From Aphanomyces cochlioides (lineage: Eukaryota; Oomycota; Saprolegniomycetes; Saprolegniales; Verrucalvaceae), in NCBI GenBank assembly GCA_019828595.1, contig JAHQRK010000003.1, positions 1,860,001 to 1,924,000 of the forward strand: 64,000 nt of DNA, in the 5' to 3' direction. Position 1 is the stretch's first letter; every line of letters starts with the position of its first letter. The translations under genes and the position numbers were made by a program. Shown here piece after piece: positions 1 through 11,641 of the stretch. The notes beneath the pieces are model-generated. The model was not told the DNA's origin and searched no databases. It worked only from the letters and a program-made list of their open reading frames with translations.

Positions 1-415
1 TGTTATATGTCTCCCTGACTTTCCTTTATTGCATCGACGAGATGTAATGGCAATATTCTTCACAAGAGGCGTAAATGCAGAAATATATCTTATGAAATTA
101 TGAATTGAGCATGACAAATGAAAAAATGGATGGATTATGTTTTGCGCTTGGGGCGACGACTCGAGACCGCTTCGCTCTTTGAAATGATGTTGCTGTTTTG
201 GTCTCACAGTACCTGTGAAAAGATAAATGACATCGACCTCATTTGTTCTCTTACGTGGCTGAGCGCTTTGATTTTCTTATTTCTCGTGGAGAAACAACTC
301 GTCTTGTTGCTTCTTCTCCAAGGCTCGAGTATTTTTGCCTCGTCGAGCTGTTGATTTGATTTCCTGTGGTGATATTGGCGCTCGACTGTCTTGATTTGAT
401 GGCAGTGGCTCAGCA
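1..415. other. Window start, 3' flank of the TOG gene
   Basis: No independent gene is supported here. On the minus strand a good intron-like stretch (GTAAGAG at about 246 down to TTTTCACAG at about 207) suggests that the TOG/coiled-coil gene may have one or two more short 3' exons reaching to about 120-200. The possible reading frames conflict, so these are not called. Confidence 0.4.
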
Positions 416-2783
416 TCACCTTTGGTGCGCATGCTTGAATTGCTCGTGGTGTCTCTGGAGGACGACCCCGGTCGACGTAGACTGCAATTTCGCCACTGTC
501 GCAACTCGAAGTTTCGCTTTCCACTGCACCACAAGCTGCACATGTGTATTCCTAGACGATTTATGAATACAATCATACATTGAATCGTGTACCTCGGGTA
601 TCGTGACTTGCGTGATTGCGTGTGGAAGCATGTCAATGTAGCGTCTTTGTCCTTCATTCGAGTGCTGCAGTACAACAAGCTGAGTCTCCATTTGGTGTAA
701 TTGGTCTGTGAGTCCACGACTCTTGCCTTGCATCCATGTGCGTACAATAAGTTGAAGTGATTCCATTTGAAATTCACACGCGCGCTTGTCGCCGATTGAG
801 CGTCGTAGCTCTCGCTCCATCATATGCTGGCGCTCGTAGAGATGGCATAATTGGTCTTCCGGGGCCATTTGATGGACATCCCATCTGTGTTTGGCTTGCT
901 GAAATTTGGCCACGACCTTTTCATGCTCCCAATTGTCGGTTTGAGACACCAATGCCACTGGATCCAAGCTCTACGTCAGCATTAGACACGTTTGGTAGCT
1001 CGAGCTTACCTCATTTTCTGTTTGAAGAGATACAATTTGGTCGGCTTGGACATCAAGATCACAAGGTGCAGCACAATCCGCCGAGTGAAATAGTTGCAAT
1101 TCCTGACATTTCGTACAAGGAGGTGAGACTATAGTGTTTTGTGTCTCCACATCAAAGCCTGTGTCTTGACCGAGTCCTCGTTTCTCTTGATCGGAATCGA
1201 GATTGTCGAGCTTGATCAAGTCAGCACTGATTTGACTTGGTTGCTCCTTCAACAAATCATTTTCTTTCTTTCCAGAAGTAATCTCGCTGTCCAACTTGCC
1301 TTGCAGAGTTGCCACGTTAATAATATGCTACCACAGCATGAGCTCGTACGAAAATGCAAACGCACTCACCTGCCCGTATTTGGTCTCGTGCATCGCCAGT
1401 TGATTATAATCATCGTCCACCTTGATCGTTGGAAAGATAGCGCGACGAATAGTTTGATTTGCTGTCTTGACTTGTCGTCGAACGTGTTCAGTCACTGGAG
1501 CCACCAGAGATAGCTTTGGCGAACGCGCCTTGGCGACAATACAATCAGAGGTATTCTCTTTGGACTCCTCCGGCATCACCAAATCAGTCGCTTTGATTGT
1601 ACATGATGAGGGTGGAGGAAGAGACGCTACTACGTCCTCTGGGACGTCAAATGCGGTCATCTATATCATGTTGGTATGAGAGACTGTCTCGAGATCGCGG
1701 CTTACCAGGTTCGAGAGTGCAACCATTTGGTCGGATGGAAGGGGGAAATGGCCGCTCAGGTCCTTCTCGTCATTCTTTTCATTGTTTTCTTCTGGACGGA
1801 GCGGCTCATCTCCCCATTTCTCTTCTCTCGCGATCGACTCCACAGCCTTGAATCGATAGGGTCATTAAACATGGGATGAAGACACAAAATACCTGTTGAG
1901 GCTCTGCCATGATCTCTTCATCACTGATGGCTTGATCGAGAGGTTTCGTGACCTCGGGGGTGATCAGAGCAGTCGAATGTGTCGTGATATCTTCCACTGC
2001 CACCGGTCCAGTCGTCATGGTTTGAGATGACGAGGTCTGGAGGACAGGAGGTGCAGCGATTTGAGATGTTGTGTCCTCGAGAGACACCTTTTGACATGTC
2101 GTCGTCCGTGTGACGTCATGGAATGTCTCCTTCCTACCCGAGAGGAGAGGTCACGAGACTCCAGGTCATTCATACCGCATTTCATGAAGCAGAGAGAGAA
2201 TGTCGCGAGCTTTCACTCGCACTGGCTCGCTCTTGTCAAGGAGAGCTTTCGCCAAGAGGTTCTGGATGCCTTCGACGTGGGGGTCCAAGTCGGCTTGGCA
2301 CCACGATTTCACGATGAGCTCGAGCTGACTCATGATGAGCAGTCGCACGTCGTCTATGTGTGTCCCCTTGAGTCGAGACAACAAGGTGTGAGCAAACGTA
2401 CCTCCGCGCACCGTGCCAAAGGTGCCGATCAACTTGTTTAAATCGTATCGCGAAGGACTCGTCAACACTGCCAAACATTCGTCGCTGGCTTGGCAAATCT
2501 TCTGCACATGGCGCTGTGTGGTGTCGAGGAGCGACAGCATCACGTCGTCCACAAACTGGCCCAAGGCAAAGCCGCACGTGGTCGCCAGACCGCGGAGGAA
2601 GCCACGCGCTCTGTGGGCGACGTCGGTGCGGATCGATTGGATCCAGCAGTCTGTCTTGAGAGGTTCCTATGCACTCCAACAATCAAGCAACATACACGAC
2701 AACCATCGTGAGTACCGTGAGTATGATCAATGAGTCGACTACTGCGTCGAGCGAGTCCACTTGGAGGACTTGTTCGACGACAG
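416..2783 (-). CDS. CLASP-N/TOG-domain coiled-coil protein (multi-exon, 5' end unresolved)
   Basis: Read on the minus strand, at least seven exons join in frame through short GT-AG introns. The exons begin near 2783, 2672, 2130, 1854, 1660, 1324 and 968. The first readable part (EPLKTDCW..., then FALGQFVDDVM...LLHEMR, about 2166-2672) has the paired-helix pattern of the CLASP N-terminal TOG domain, including the VRGGT and EPVRVKARD turns, so a tubulin-binding or microtubule-regulating role is likely. The rest is Ser/Thr-rich linker followed by a charged coiled coil (MERELRRSIGDKR, QLHQMETQLVVLQ). The stop used here is at 416-418, but a splice just before it could extend the gene towards 200. 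No convincing start codon was found upstream of 2783, so the N-terminus is missing from this model. CLASP_N is the best family match; TOGARAM-like proteins are the alternative. Confidence 0.72.
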
Positions 2784-3230
2784 CCTAGCTGTCTGGTTTG
2801 ATGTCTAGACATTTTTGCAAGTGTTGTGCTGACCCAACTCGTTCAAATATCTTCGAGTTCGGTACATTTCATCGAATTTGTGGCTGATTATGAGTGAATC
2901 GGGAAGTCGAAATTAAGCGTGAATGGCCAAACATTACTTCCTTGGGTTTGTTTAAAATTGTCTGATGTTGGATCTGGCAGACGACGAAACCAGAATTGTG
3001 AAGCGACCACTTTCGTGACGCTTTAGAAACCACCGACAATTAAATCCCAGGCGACCTGAAATCTGCTAAGTCTTTCGTCAGCTTCGTTTGGCCGTGTGCA
3101 CCCAACTGTCGAATCAATTTTAGGTCAACAACCCCAAATCACAGTTTCACGGTCTGTCCAGGTCAGGATATTATGTGAAAAGTATGTACCTCCAATGAAT
3201 ACACTTCAGTATATATTAACTTGGAGGCAT
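2784..3230. other. Intergenic, may hold exon 1 of the TOG gene
   Basis: AT-rich sequence without a supported gene. The missing first exon of the minus-strand TOG gene may lie here, but no ATG with a clean donor in frame was found. No repeat was noticed. Confidence 0.4.
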
Positions 3231-3461
3231 TTACGACTCGGAAGTAAAGATGTATCCTGCGTGTGCGAAAGCGACACCAATCGAGGCAATGAAAATTTTG
3301 TCGATTTGGCTTTGGGGTAGGCGCCCTTTCAAGCCGATTCGGATCAATGGGATTACAGGAGCGTAGAGCAATGTAAGGTACATATGGTCGCTCGGACCGC
3401 TTCGGGGTTTTGCTTCAACCGGTGGCGGTGGCGCCCATTCTTTGGGATCTCCTCGAACCAT
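3231..3461 (-). CDS. Small single-pass membrane protein, copy A (76 aa)
   Basis: An uninterrupted ORF with a true ATG at 3459-3461. The product is 76 residues: a short polar, proline-rich N-terminus (KEWAPPPPVEA), a basic middle (IPLIRIGLKGRLPQ) and one hydrophobic segment at about residues 56-71 (IFIASIGVAFAHAGYI), ending in SES. It is about 64% identical over its whole length to the 78-residue product at 3931-4167 on the same strand, so this is a tandem duplicate and conservation confirms that it is coding. I do not recognise the family. Size, one membrane span and the basic loop would suit a small inner-membrane subunit of a mitochondrial complex, but that is only a guess. Confidence 0.8.
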   Translation of the reverse strand: MVRGDPKEWAPPPPVEAKPRSGPSDHMYLTLLYAPVIPLIRIGLKGRLPQSQIDKIFIASIGVAFAHAGYIFTSES

Positions 3462-3930
3462 ATTGGCTGTGCACAGAAAAATGTGTTGAAATTGGACTCG
3501 ACATCCTCAATATTAAAAAATATGATCCCTGATTCACTTCATCAATATATACTATATATACACATTTTTATTTTAAACTATTGTGCTCTTGATACAAAAC
3601 TGTGAGGAACGGTTTGAATCGACCGAGGTTTCGAATCGATTCGGAATCGAACGAGCTTCTCTGATTGGCTAGAATTAAAAATTAAAAATTTTCAGCCAAT
3701 CAGAATCGATCAGCCACCTGGCTCACGCAAAACACACACTGACGCACACCACTTCAGTATTATGAAATCGATTTGAAAATGAATTCGCTTTTTGGTCAAA
3801 ACCACAAATTTGGTTGAAAATGACAATACAATATTCAATGAAATGACGTTTGAAAATCGAGGTCGAAGTGTGTGTCCGCAAGGTCGACAACTTCTAGGAT
3901 ACATGGCAAGCACAACAGTCTTGTTTAAAT
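3462..3930. other. Spacer between the tandem paralogues, with a hairpin
   Basis: No gene. It holds an 11-bp perfect inverted repeat (TCTGATTGGCT at 3660-3670, AGCCAATCAGA at 3694-3704) and, on the minus strand around 3608-3672, sequence resembling another stretch at about 59830-59890, so it contains a dispersed repeat. Confidence 0.5.
3608..3704. repeat. Dispersed repeat with terminal hairpin, copy 1
   Basis: The complement of 3608-3672 aligns by eye with 59830-59890: both carry TAGCCAATCAGAGA followed by a CGTT-GATTC-AATCGATT-AAAC series. An 11-bp inverted repeat of the CCAATCAGA core sits at 3660-3704 with a 23-nt loop. It is probably an old non-autonomous element of unknown family. Confidence 0.45.
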
Positions 3931-4167
3931 TTACACACTCGAGTCGGAGAACATGATGTATCCTGCGTGGGAGAGTGCTAGACCAACAGACGAGAGAAAA
4001 ATGACGTCAATTTGTCGTTGAGGAAGTCGGCCACGCAAACCGATACGGATCAATGGAATCATGGGCCCATATAACAATGGAGCGTACATGTGGTAGTTCG
4101 GTTCTCCTTTTGGCACAGCTTCAACCGCCGGTGGTGGCGTCCATTCCTTGCGCTCGCCTCGGGCCAT
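3931..4167 (-). CDS. Small single-pass membrane protein, copy B (78 aa)
   Basis: An intact ORF with ATG at 4165-4167 and product of 78 residues. Conserved with copy A are KEW-PPP-VEA, HMY--LLY-P-IPLIRIGL-GRLPQ-QID and the membrane segment ending HAGYI. The hydrophobic segment is at about residues 55-72 (VIFLSSVGLALSHAGYIM). Substitutions between the copies are mostly conservative, so both appear to be under selection. The cysteine-free sequence and the basic loop before the helix are features of small organelle inner-membrane subunits. No family is recognised and no function is assigned. Confidence 0.82.
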   Translation of the reverse strand: MARGERKEWTPPPAVEAVPKGEPNYHMYAPLLYGPMIPLIRIGLRGRLPQRQIDVIFLSSVGLALSHAGYIMFSDSSV

Positions 4168-4410
4168 AAGTCACGATTGTGTCAATTGGACTTTCAGCTT
4201 GTGCCAAATCATTGGAAAGAGAAACTATATTATTATAGGTGAATTGTATGTATTTAAATAAAATGACTTTGAAAGCTTAACCAACCAATTGAGCCCCTTG
4301 AACAAATGTAGCCCCTTAACCCCCAAACCGTGGCACTTTTATTGGCTCAATTTTAACCCCACACCCCTTAACCTTAATCAAAAAGCGCCACCACAGCGAG
4401 AAGGTGCAAG

Positions 4411-5913
4411 ATGAAAGAGTATGTCGTCTTCTTCGTCCATCGGCACTTGGTACGTAAGGGAAATGCTGAGCAAGTTATAATTAACTGCATTGCCATGTAG
4501 GATTTTCGATTTCCTGAGCTGGATGCTCTCTTGACGATGCAATCTCTTCGTCCAGAGGATTGTTATACTCGTGAACAAAATCCACTATCGTCGCCACTTG
4601 TGCGTGTTAAATTGCCGTCCGAAGCCCACGCAAAGTTTTTGTCACAACGTGGTATCCTTGTCAAAGGTGTCTATGAAATGTGGGGACAAGGCAAGACGTA
4701 TGAAGAATTGGTGCGAGCTGTCGATGAATATGAAGGCAAACAGGTCTTTCTGACCGACCCATCCATGAGCTGGAAGATCCAAGTCGATGCGTTTGGATTG
4801 AAGTTGAGTATGGATGAGCAAAAGGCCCGCCGTGAAAAGTTTCGCAAAATTCTTCCTTTTGCAGGGCCTGTCATGATGAAGGATCCCAAGCTAACGTTCT
4901 TGATCTTGGAAGAAATTGGCCTGGATACAACGAAAACAGATCCCGAACGCATCTTCTTCCTTCGTGCGCTAGCAGGCGGTGAGAAAAATCGTGGGCGTGG
5001 GGGTGCCCGTGATCTTGTAAGTTGTCTCCAAATCAATTCATCCCTCGAATTTTGTAGGTTGATATGCAGACTCTCAAGAGGCGAGTGTACATTGGCCCTA
5101 CATCAATGGATGCAGAAATGGCCTTGATCATGTGTAACATGGCACTCATTCAATCCGGGGACCTTGTGATTGACCCATTTGTTGGTACTGGGTCAGTTTT
5201 AGTTCCATGCACTACATTCGGCGGCATTTGCATGGGCACGGATATTGATTCCCGTGTCCTTCATGGCAAGAACGACAAGACGATCGAGTCCAATTTCCAC
5301 CAGTACAATCTCCGTGTGCCTGATTTGGTCCGTGCTGATAATTCACGGTCACCGCTTCGATGCCCCAACTATTTCGACGCTGTGGTTTGTGATCCACCTT
5401 ATGGCATTCGTGCTGGAGCACGAAAGAGCGGCCGGTACGCTTCTGCTTACCAAAATATCTATCCTCGATTCTTGTAGTCGAGAGTGTGGCGCAGATCAAG
5501 AGCAAGCTTTTACGAGCACCAACAAGCCTAAATTTGGCCCACGCACAATTCCTGACGAGTACATTGACTCACATATTCCAGCGACACAACCTTATGCAGC
5601 TGAAGACGTGATGAATGACTTGCTTACGTTTGCAGCGACGAATTTGCGTATTGGTGGACGTGTGGTCTACTTGCTGCCGACTACATACGACTACACAGAT
5701 GCAGACTTACCAACTCATCCTCAGCTTCGCGTGGTTGCCAACTCCGAAGAGAAGCTCACGACTAAGTATGCCAGGCGGTTGATCACAATGGAAAAAGTGG
5801 CTGCTGATGATTCTGTCGAAAAGCCAGCTGCTCCATTTAAGTCGACATTTAGCTTTGCCAAATTGCGAGAAAAGATCATCGAGTCCAATAAGAAACATAA
5901 AGGCAACAACTAG
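4411..5913 (+). CDS. TRMT11: tRNA guanosine-N2-methyltransferase catalytic subunit TRM11
   Basis: Four exons (4411-4449, 4501-5016, 5058-5434, 5478-5913) join in frame to about 455 residues, the usual TRM11 length. The N-terminus (KEYVVFFVHRHLDFRFPEL) is the family's start, followed by a THUMP-like region and a Rossmann methyltransferase fold. The SAM-binding loop is VIDPFVGTGS (exon 3), the acidic residue after strand 2 is in GTDIDSR, and the catalytic motif is DPPYGIRAG. With partner TRM112 this enzyme makes N2-methylguanosine at position 10 of tRNAs in the cytoplasm. The stop codon (5911-5913) overlaps the stop of the convergent reductase gene. Identification is strong; exon borders were inferred from splice consensus and homology. 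Confidence 0.93.
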
Positions 5914-7103
5914 AGGCGAGCCGACGCCAAATGCACAACAAGTTTGCCAATGTTCTTGCGGGCGTACATGTATTCGATCGCATCAGGGACTTGTTCGAGA
6001 CCGTGGAATTGAGTCTTGTCGACTCCCGATTGGAGCAATCCTTTGCGCACCAAAGTCATGAGCTTCCGCATGTGCGCAGGTCCGTGATCTTTAGCGTAGC
6101 TATTGAGGAAAAATCCGCGGACAGAAGCTGACTTGCCCAAGATGGTCGCTGTAATTGGCTTCGCAGCTCGGCTGTTGTTCCACGACGATGAGTCTTCATA
6201 GCCAGAGATGGAACCGATCACAATGAGCCGACCAAACTTTGCCAAATGTTCGACGCAGGTCTGTAAATCATGAGAATGTGCGAACGAGCAAAAAATTGTA
6301 CCTCAAGCATTGTACCACCAACCGATTCGAACACAAGATCGACACCTCGTGGGAATTCCTTAGACAAGACAGCACCGACATCTTCCTTGGTGTAGTCGAT
6401 CGCGCGATCACATCCAATAGAGCGCAGGTAAGCTTGCTTCTCAGGAGAGCTGCAAGTACCGATGACAGTATTGCCAGCGAGTTTGGCCAATTGGACTGCA
6501 AACTGCCCGGTAGCACCAGCTGCAGCCGTGACGAGCACAGTTTCGCCACATTTCATCTACATGGTGTGTGACAGATTGTTGAGGGGCAACCTCACCTCTC
6601 CAACAAGATCTAGGGCCATCGAGGCAGTGAGACCAGCGACATTCAAAGGAAGGATCTCAGGAGATGCCGAGGGGACTTTGAAAGCAAACTTAACGGGCAC
6701 AACATGGTATTCAGAAAATGCGCCGTACACTGCAGAACTCATAAGTTGGGGAATGATTTCCTCACGTACATGAATACACGACAGCATCTCCTTGCTTCAA
6801 ATGCTTGACACCAGGGCCAACTTCCTCAACATATCCAACTACGAAAAACGAACACCAAGTGAGCAAAGGCCAGTGTAACGAGGACACATTACCTGCTTCA
6901 AATCCGCAGTCAAACGGAGGCACCACGCCTGGCAAGTACTTTCCGTTCGTGAAGTTGATGTCCGACGCATTGATTCCGAGCACAGTGTTCTTGACCAAGA
7001 CAGTGCCAGGGGCAACACGCAGAGACGAGCGAGGCGCAGAGACGATCTCCGTTGCGTTGCGGAAGTCGGTCGACAGCTTGTTGCAGACAATCTTGCGGTA
7101 CAT
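5910..7103 (-). CDS. PTGR3: Zinc-binding-dehydrogenase-like reductase, PTGR3/ZADH2 type
   Basis: Five minus-strand exons starting at ATG 7101-7103 give a protein of about 330 residues. The order matches the PTGR3/ZADH2 branch of medium-chain reductases: an N-terminal GroES-like domain ([40 protein letters not shown]), then the NADPH-binding Rossmann domain with [16 protein letters not shown] and [24 protein letters not shown], then [22 protein letters not shown] and [13 protein letters not shown]. The family reduces double bonds of 15-keto prostaglandin-like or other enone lipids using NADPH; catalytic zinc ligands are absent, as in that branch. The C-terminus ends in SARL, which could resemble a peroxisomal PTS1 (inference only). 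The gene converges on TRM11 with overlapping stops. Confidence 0.92.
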
Positions 7104-7358
7104 TCTTCGTGCGGTCGGGACGGCAAATTTGGAAGTGACACTAGTATTCGGAAGTGGCGCTTTGGGAAGTCATCAATTAGATCAGTCTCAATTGATTGGA
7201 TTAAAGTATTTTCATTTAATCCAATCATATCACATATATCTAATGAAAATGCATTAAATTTAGAGTTTATATCTAATCAGAGCATAGTATTATCTACTAG
7301 TACATACTACATTACTTAAAGTTTACGAGTTGAGTCATCATTCTCAGGCAGGGCAACC
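7104..7358. other. Promoter side of the reductase gene with a 12-bp hairpin
   Basis: A short AT-rich spacer between the flippase stop and the reductase start. A perfect inverted repeat (GATTGGATTAAA at 7194-7205, TTTAATCCAATC at 7215-7226, 9-nt loop) lies 90-120 bp upstream of the reductase ATG. No gene. Confidence 0.6.
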
Positions 7359-10300
7359 TCATGGCGCATCCGAGCCTGTCGGACATGCCGCGCCATCGAT
7401 GCCCTCCTGGTTGCTATTGAGAGAAGCAACGCGGAGCGAACCCACGGATTGGCGACGAGCGTTTGATGCAGCGTCGGTTTCTCCCGTCAGATTGAAATGA
7501 TCAACGCGCATGCTGGCAGTATCTCTGACAGAATTGTGCTGCTTGTCAATCTGGTCGTCCGGTGTTGAGAAGGCAAATCCAGTGTACTTTGCCGAGCTCA
7601 AATCGCGCACACCAGCCTTTTCGTCTCGCTGTTTCTCTTCAGCTGACCGTGATTGGGAAGCAGTCACCATGGTGGCCGCGCCAGTCATGTCGACGACTTT
7701 AAATCGTTGCTTATGGAGCAATCCACGCTCTCGCAGTATATCTGCTCCAGTAGGACGGTAATTTTTCAAGCAACTAGACAATTAGATGAGCATTGTTGAG
7801 AAAAGATAGAAGACGTACTAGATTATGCTGATGTCAATCAACATACACGCTATCGGGATCAAGAAGAACACAAGCCAGTGAAGTGATCTAGACAAAGGGA
7901 TTGTCAAAGAATATTTTCATTTTGGATATACGTTGAGAGCATGAACGCTGGGACTCCAATCATATCCTTTCCAAGTGAAGGAATTGCAGGATATACTGCC
8001 AAGAAGAAATAATAGAGCAAAAACGAAAAGCCGAGACACGCATAGCTAAACCAAGTCCACGACAATGTTTCGAAAATGACTTTGAGATTCATAGTCATGA
8101 GCAAGCCAGTGTAAACGGTCGTTCCTTGCACATAGAATGCTTCAGTTGTGAAGCCTTGAACAATATTGACGGGCAACCAAAAGCTAATGCAGGCGTGGTA
8201 ACAAGCATTAAAGATCCACCACGAAAAATACTTGATATTGAGGTCCTCGTTGCGCTGACCGGTCATGTACAAGGGAGGATATGCCATGGCTTGCTCTGGG
8301 CTCACGTCTTCGTCAAAAATGCCAATTGCAATAATTGGTAGTGCCAAGAAAAAATTCCATCCAGCCATGAGAAAGCTTTCAAATATGGACGTGCCACTCT
8401 GGCCATTGAAGAAATTGTAAAGAAAGAGCACGATGACAAGCGCCATGTTTTTGTAGAACGAGTACAAAATAACTTTGGCGATTCTTTTGTAGTTTGATCG
8501 ACCATGTACCAAAAGCAGTCGCTGAAGAAAGCTAATACAGTTCAAATCAAAACGAAAACCCATGAATATTGACGTACCGAAATTGAGCAATTGCATAATC
8601 ACTCGCATTGACAGCCTGAACGCCTTCTTGACCACAAATACCAATACCAACGTGGGCCGATTGAATCATATTCACATCGTTTGCCCCGTCTCCAATAGCA
8701 AGTGTGATCGGCTTGTTTCGTGAATGATACCGAACCTACCGACGAAAATTAAACATATCCACTGGAAGTAGGCAGCACCATGTTGACAATATCCGCTTTT
8801 TGAGCCGGAGATACGCGACAAGCAATAAGTGCATTGCAGACACTGGCGATTGTCAAGAGTTTATTTCGAATTTCCTTGGCTTTAGTTTTGTCTTGGGTAT
8901 TGGATGGGAAGAAATGGACAAGCGATTTACCGTCGCAAACAAGTGCAATGTTGTCAGCAACTGTCGAATTTTTATAGTGCGTTTGAATCGTATCCATGTT
9001 GTACAAATAATCGAGCTACAAAATTTTCAAGCACGGGGCGCCAATAAAGTATATACCTGTTCCATCAATTCATCAATATTTTCACGGTTGATGAAAAGCA
9101 ATTGCATGCCATCATTCAAGAGACGGCAAGCATGACCAATATTCACTGCTGTTTCTTCTTTATCTCCAGTAAGAACCCATATTTTAATTCCCGCTTGAGC
9201 CAAGCTAAAGATTGTATCAGGCACACCAACTTGTAATTTGTCTTCGATGGCAGTAGCACCAACAATTTCCATGTCCACTTCGATAAGTTCTGCACTTGCG
9301 TCCAAAAGAGCGTCCCGATCAACCAACGACGTGGCAGCATCTTGGTAAATTTTGTTCCATGCATCGTATTGGATTTTAGTGAGCACTTTTTTGGCAAGAA
9401 CCAAGGTGCGCAAGCCTTCCGACGCAAATGTCTTGAGATCTTGTTCCAATTTTCCAGTCCGAGCGTCTGCTTTGCATCGAGGCAAAATTACATTATCAGC
9501 GCCTTTGCAATAGAGAACAATAGTGCCATCGGCAAACTCGACCACAGTCGACATACGCTTTCGTGTCGAATTGAACTCGTTCACATTTAGAACCACAAAA
9601 CTTTGGAGGGTGGGAGCCATGCCTTTGTGTGTTATCTCGACCTCAACTAGTGGCGCTGGGGTAACCAATTTGTACCTGATACAGTGAGTTAACAGCAATA
9701 TTCTTACATAACTTACCCAAGACAGCGTGCTGCTTTCACCAATGCTTCTTCATCTGGCGACGATGCACGGTAATTGATCTCACCTGATGAGGCTTTTTGT
9801 TCAGGAATGACTGTATGACACACCGCAAGAAGAGTAAGAAATTCACGAATTCGACTTGCGTTCGGACCGCCACTTGCAAGTTCATCAATTAAACGAGGGT
9901 CGTCAAAATGAATTGTTTTGTCATGAAAGATTTGAGCCTCCTTCATATTTGAGTTGACACTTTCATCTGTTTTTGCCGCAGTTCGCTCTGACTCAGACTG
10001 ATTTCCAGCCATGTTTGCAACTGCTCGGGCAATTTCGGTAGATCCGAAACCATAGACAATACCACCAATAGAGCACTTCCGAAAATCCATAATGTTTTGG
10101 GTCAAAGTGCCTGTCTTGTCGCTAAATATGTACTCAATTTGCCCCAGGTCCTCATTCAAGTCCGACGTTCGAGCTATGGCATTGAATCCCTCGTGGCTCA
10201 TTTCAGGATCGTTCGAAATATTCTTGGCCTGAGCAACCTATATTCTTCTCTAAGTGCTTGGGGTATAACTTCACTTTACCTTGACCATGTCAAGCGAGAC

Positions 10301-11641
10301 ATATAATGAAATGGGTACGAGATTGTTGTACAGGATCACAAATGTGAAAAATGCCGTCTTATCGGCCTTGATGAATGGAATGTACCAGTCACGCAACTTT
10401 AAATGTTTCTCGACCCATGAATTAAACGACAGAGCGCTGATGATGCATAGTATTGCCTACCGCGACATTAAGAGAAAAAGGATCAGACTATCCCAACCTG
10501 CGTGACAAAAATCAAAATGATACACCTGTTGACTTGACGGTATACGTTGCTTTGCTTGGAAGGTGTCGTTCGGGCATTTTGCATCAACTTAGTTTCCTTC
10601 CCCGCAAACAAGACAATGCCAAACACATACGAGCAACTTCGAATACTGCATCCGCGCAAAATAATGTTGTTTGGACCAATAGGCACCGGATCTGCCAACG
10701 ATGGCGTCACAATACGACCTGTGAAGTTGTACAAGCGGTTATTTGGCTGCTCATATTCGATAGAGCCTTTGAAGGACATGCATTTCTCTTTGTGATTTTG
10801 TTCGTCAATAACTTGCTACACGATGATGTGAGATTAATTTGGATATATCACGAACGTCATTTAGCGCACGAAATCCAATCAGTTTAGCAACAGGCTCGCA
10901 AGCTGTCCGGCGCTTGAGGTTTGTCTCGCCGTCAAGATTACAGGTCTCCACGAAACAACGGCCTTCTTCTTCCGATGTTGCCAGAATCAAAATGTCCGCC
11001 GGCAGTTCATCCTTATCCTTGAGAAACAAAATGTCCCCGACTTCAACTTGTTGCCATGGCTTTTCAAGAACCGACCCATTTGCAGCCAAAATCTACAATA
11101 CAGTCGTTTAGATACGAGGATCCGAAGGGCAGTGAGAAATTACGCGGCATTTTCGGTTGTTCTGAATTTCGTCGGCATCATGACGCTTCTTGTCTTCAAT
11201 GGCTTGTTTGACCATGGAAACAATCAGAACAATCACCAAAGGCCCAGCAGTCGTGTACTTGTTAGTTGGAGACCAGTCAGATGCCAGCTATTAGACGACT
11301 TCAGCGCCAAAAGTAGAGTTTAGCTTACTTGGATAATTGAAATGAACAAGAAGTACATGTTGGCGATAACCCGAAAAAACTCAAAGAGTGTTTTAGGCAC
11401 AAAGCTACAACAAGATGAACTGAGCACATTTCATGACAGCAAAAAATTACCTGACGATAGTATACTTTGACGTCGAGACCCAATTGTTCGTGTACCGATT
11501 TTGCTTCCGAAGTTCTTGGTTCTTTGAGTCGTTTTTGACATAGATCAAGCGTGAATCACCATCTGCACCCCGAAGTTTATCCTTGCGAGGATACACTGGC
11601 GAGGACATTGCCGAGGTAGGAGACCGTTTGAACTGTGGCAT
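7359..11641 (-). CDS. P4-type ATPase, phospholipid-transporting flippase
   Basis: About fourteen minus-strand exons from ATG at 11641 give a protein of about 1,220 residues, within the P4 range. Seen in order: the [32 protein letters not shown] start of TM1-2; the actuator region with [10 protein letters not shown] and [12 protein letters not shown]4 with [15 protein letters not shown]; the phosphorylation motif DKTGTLTQN; the nucleotide-binding region ([25 protein letters not shown]); the hinge [18 protein letters not shown]; and [28 protein letters not shown], followed by the C-terminal membrane helices. The DGET pattern and PISLYVS mark P4 rather than ion-pumping ATPases. Such pumps move phosphatidylserine or phosphatidylethanolamine to the cytosolic leaflet, usually with a CDC50 subunit. 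The C-terminal tail (about 140 residues) is polar. An upstream in-frame stretch to 11731 has no ATG. Confidence 0.94.
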
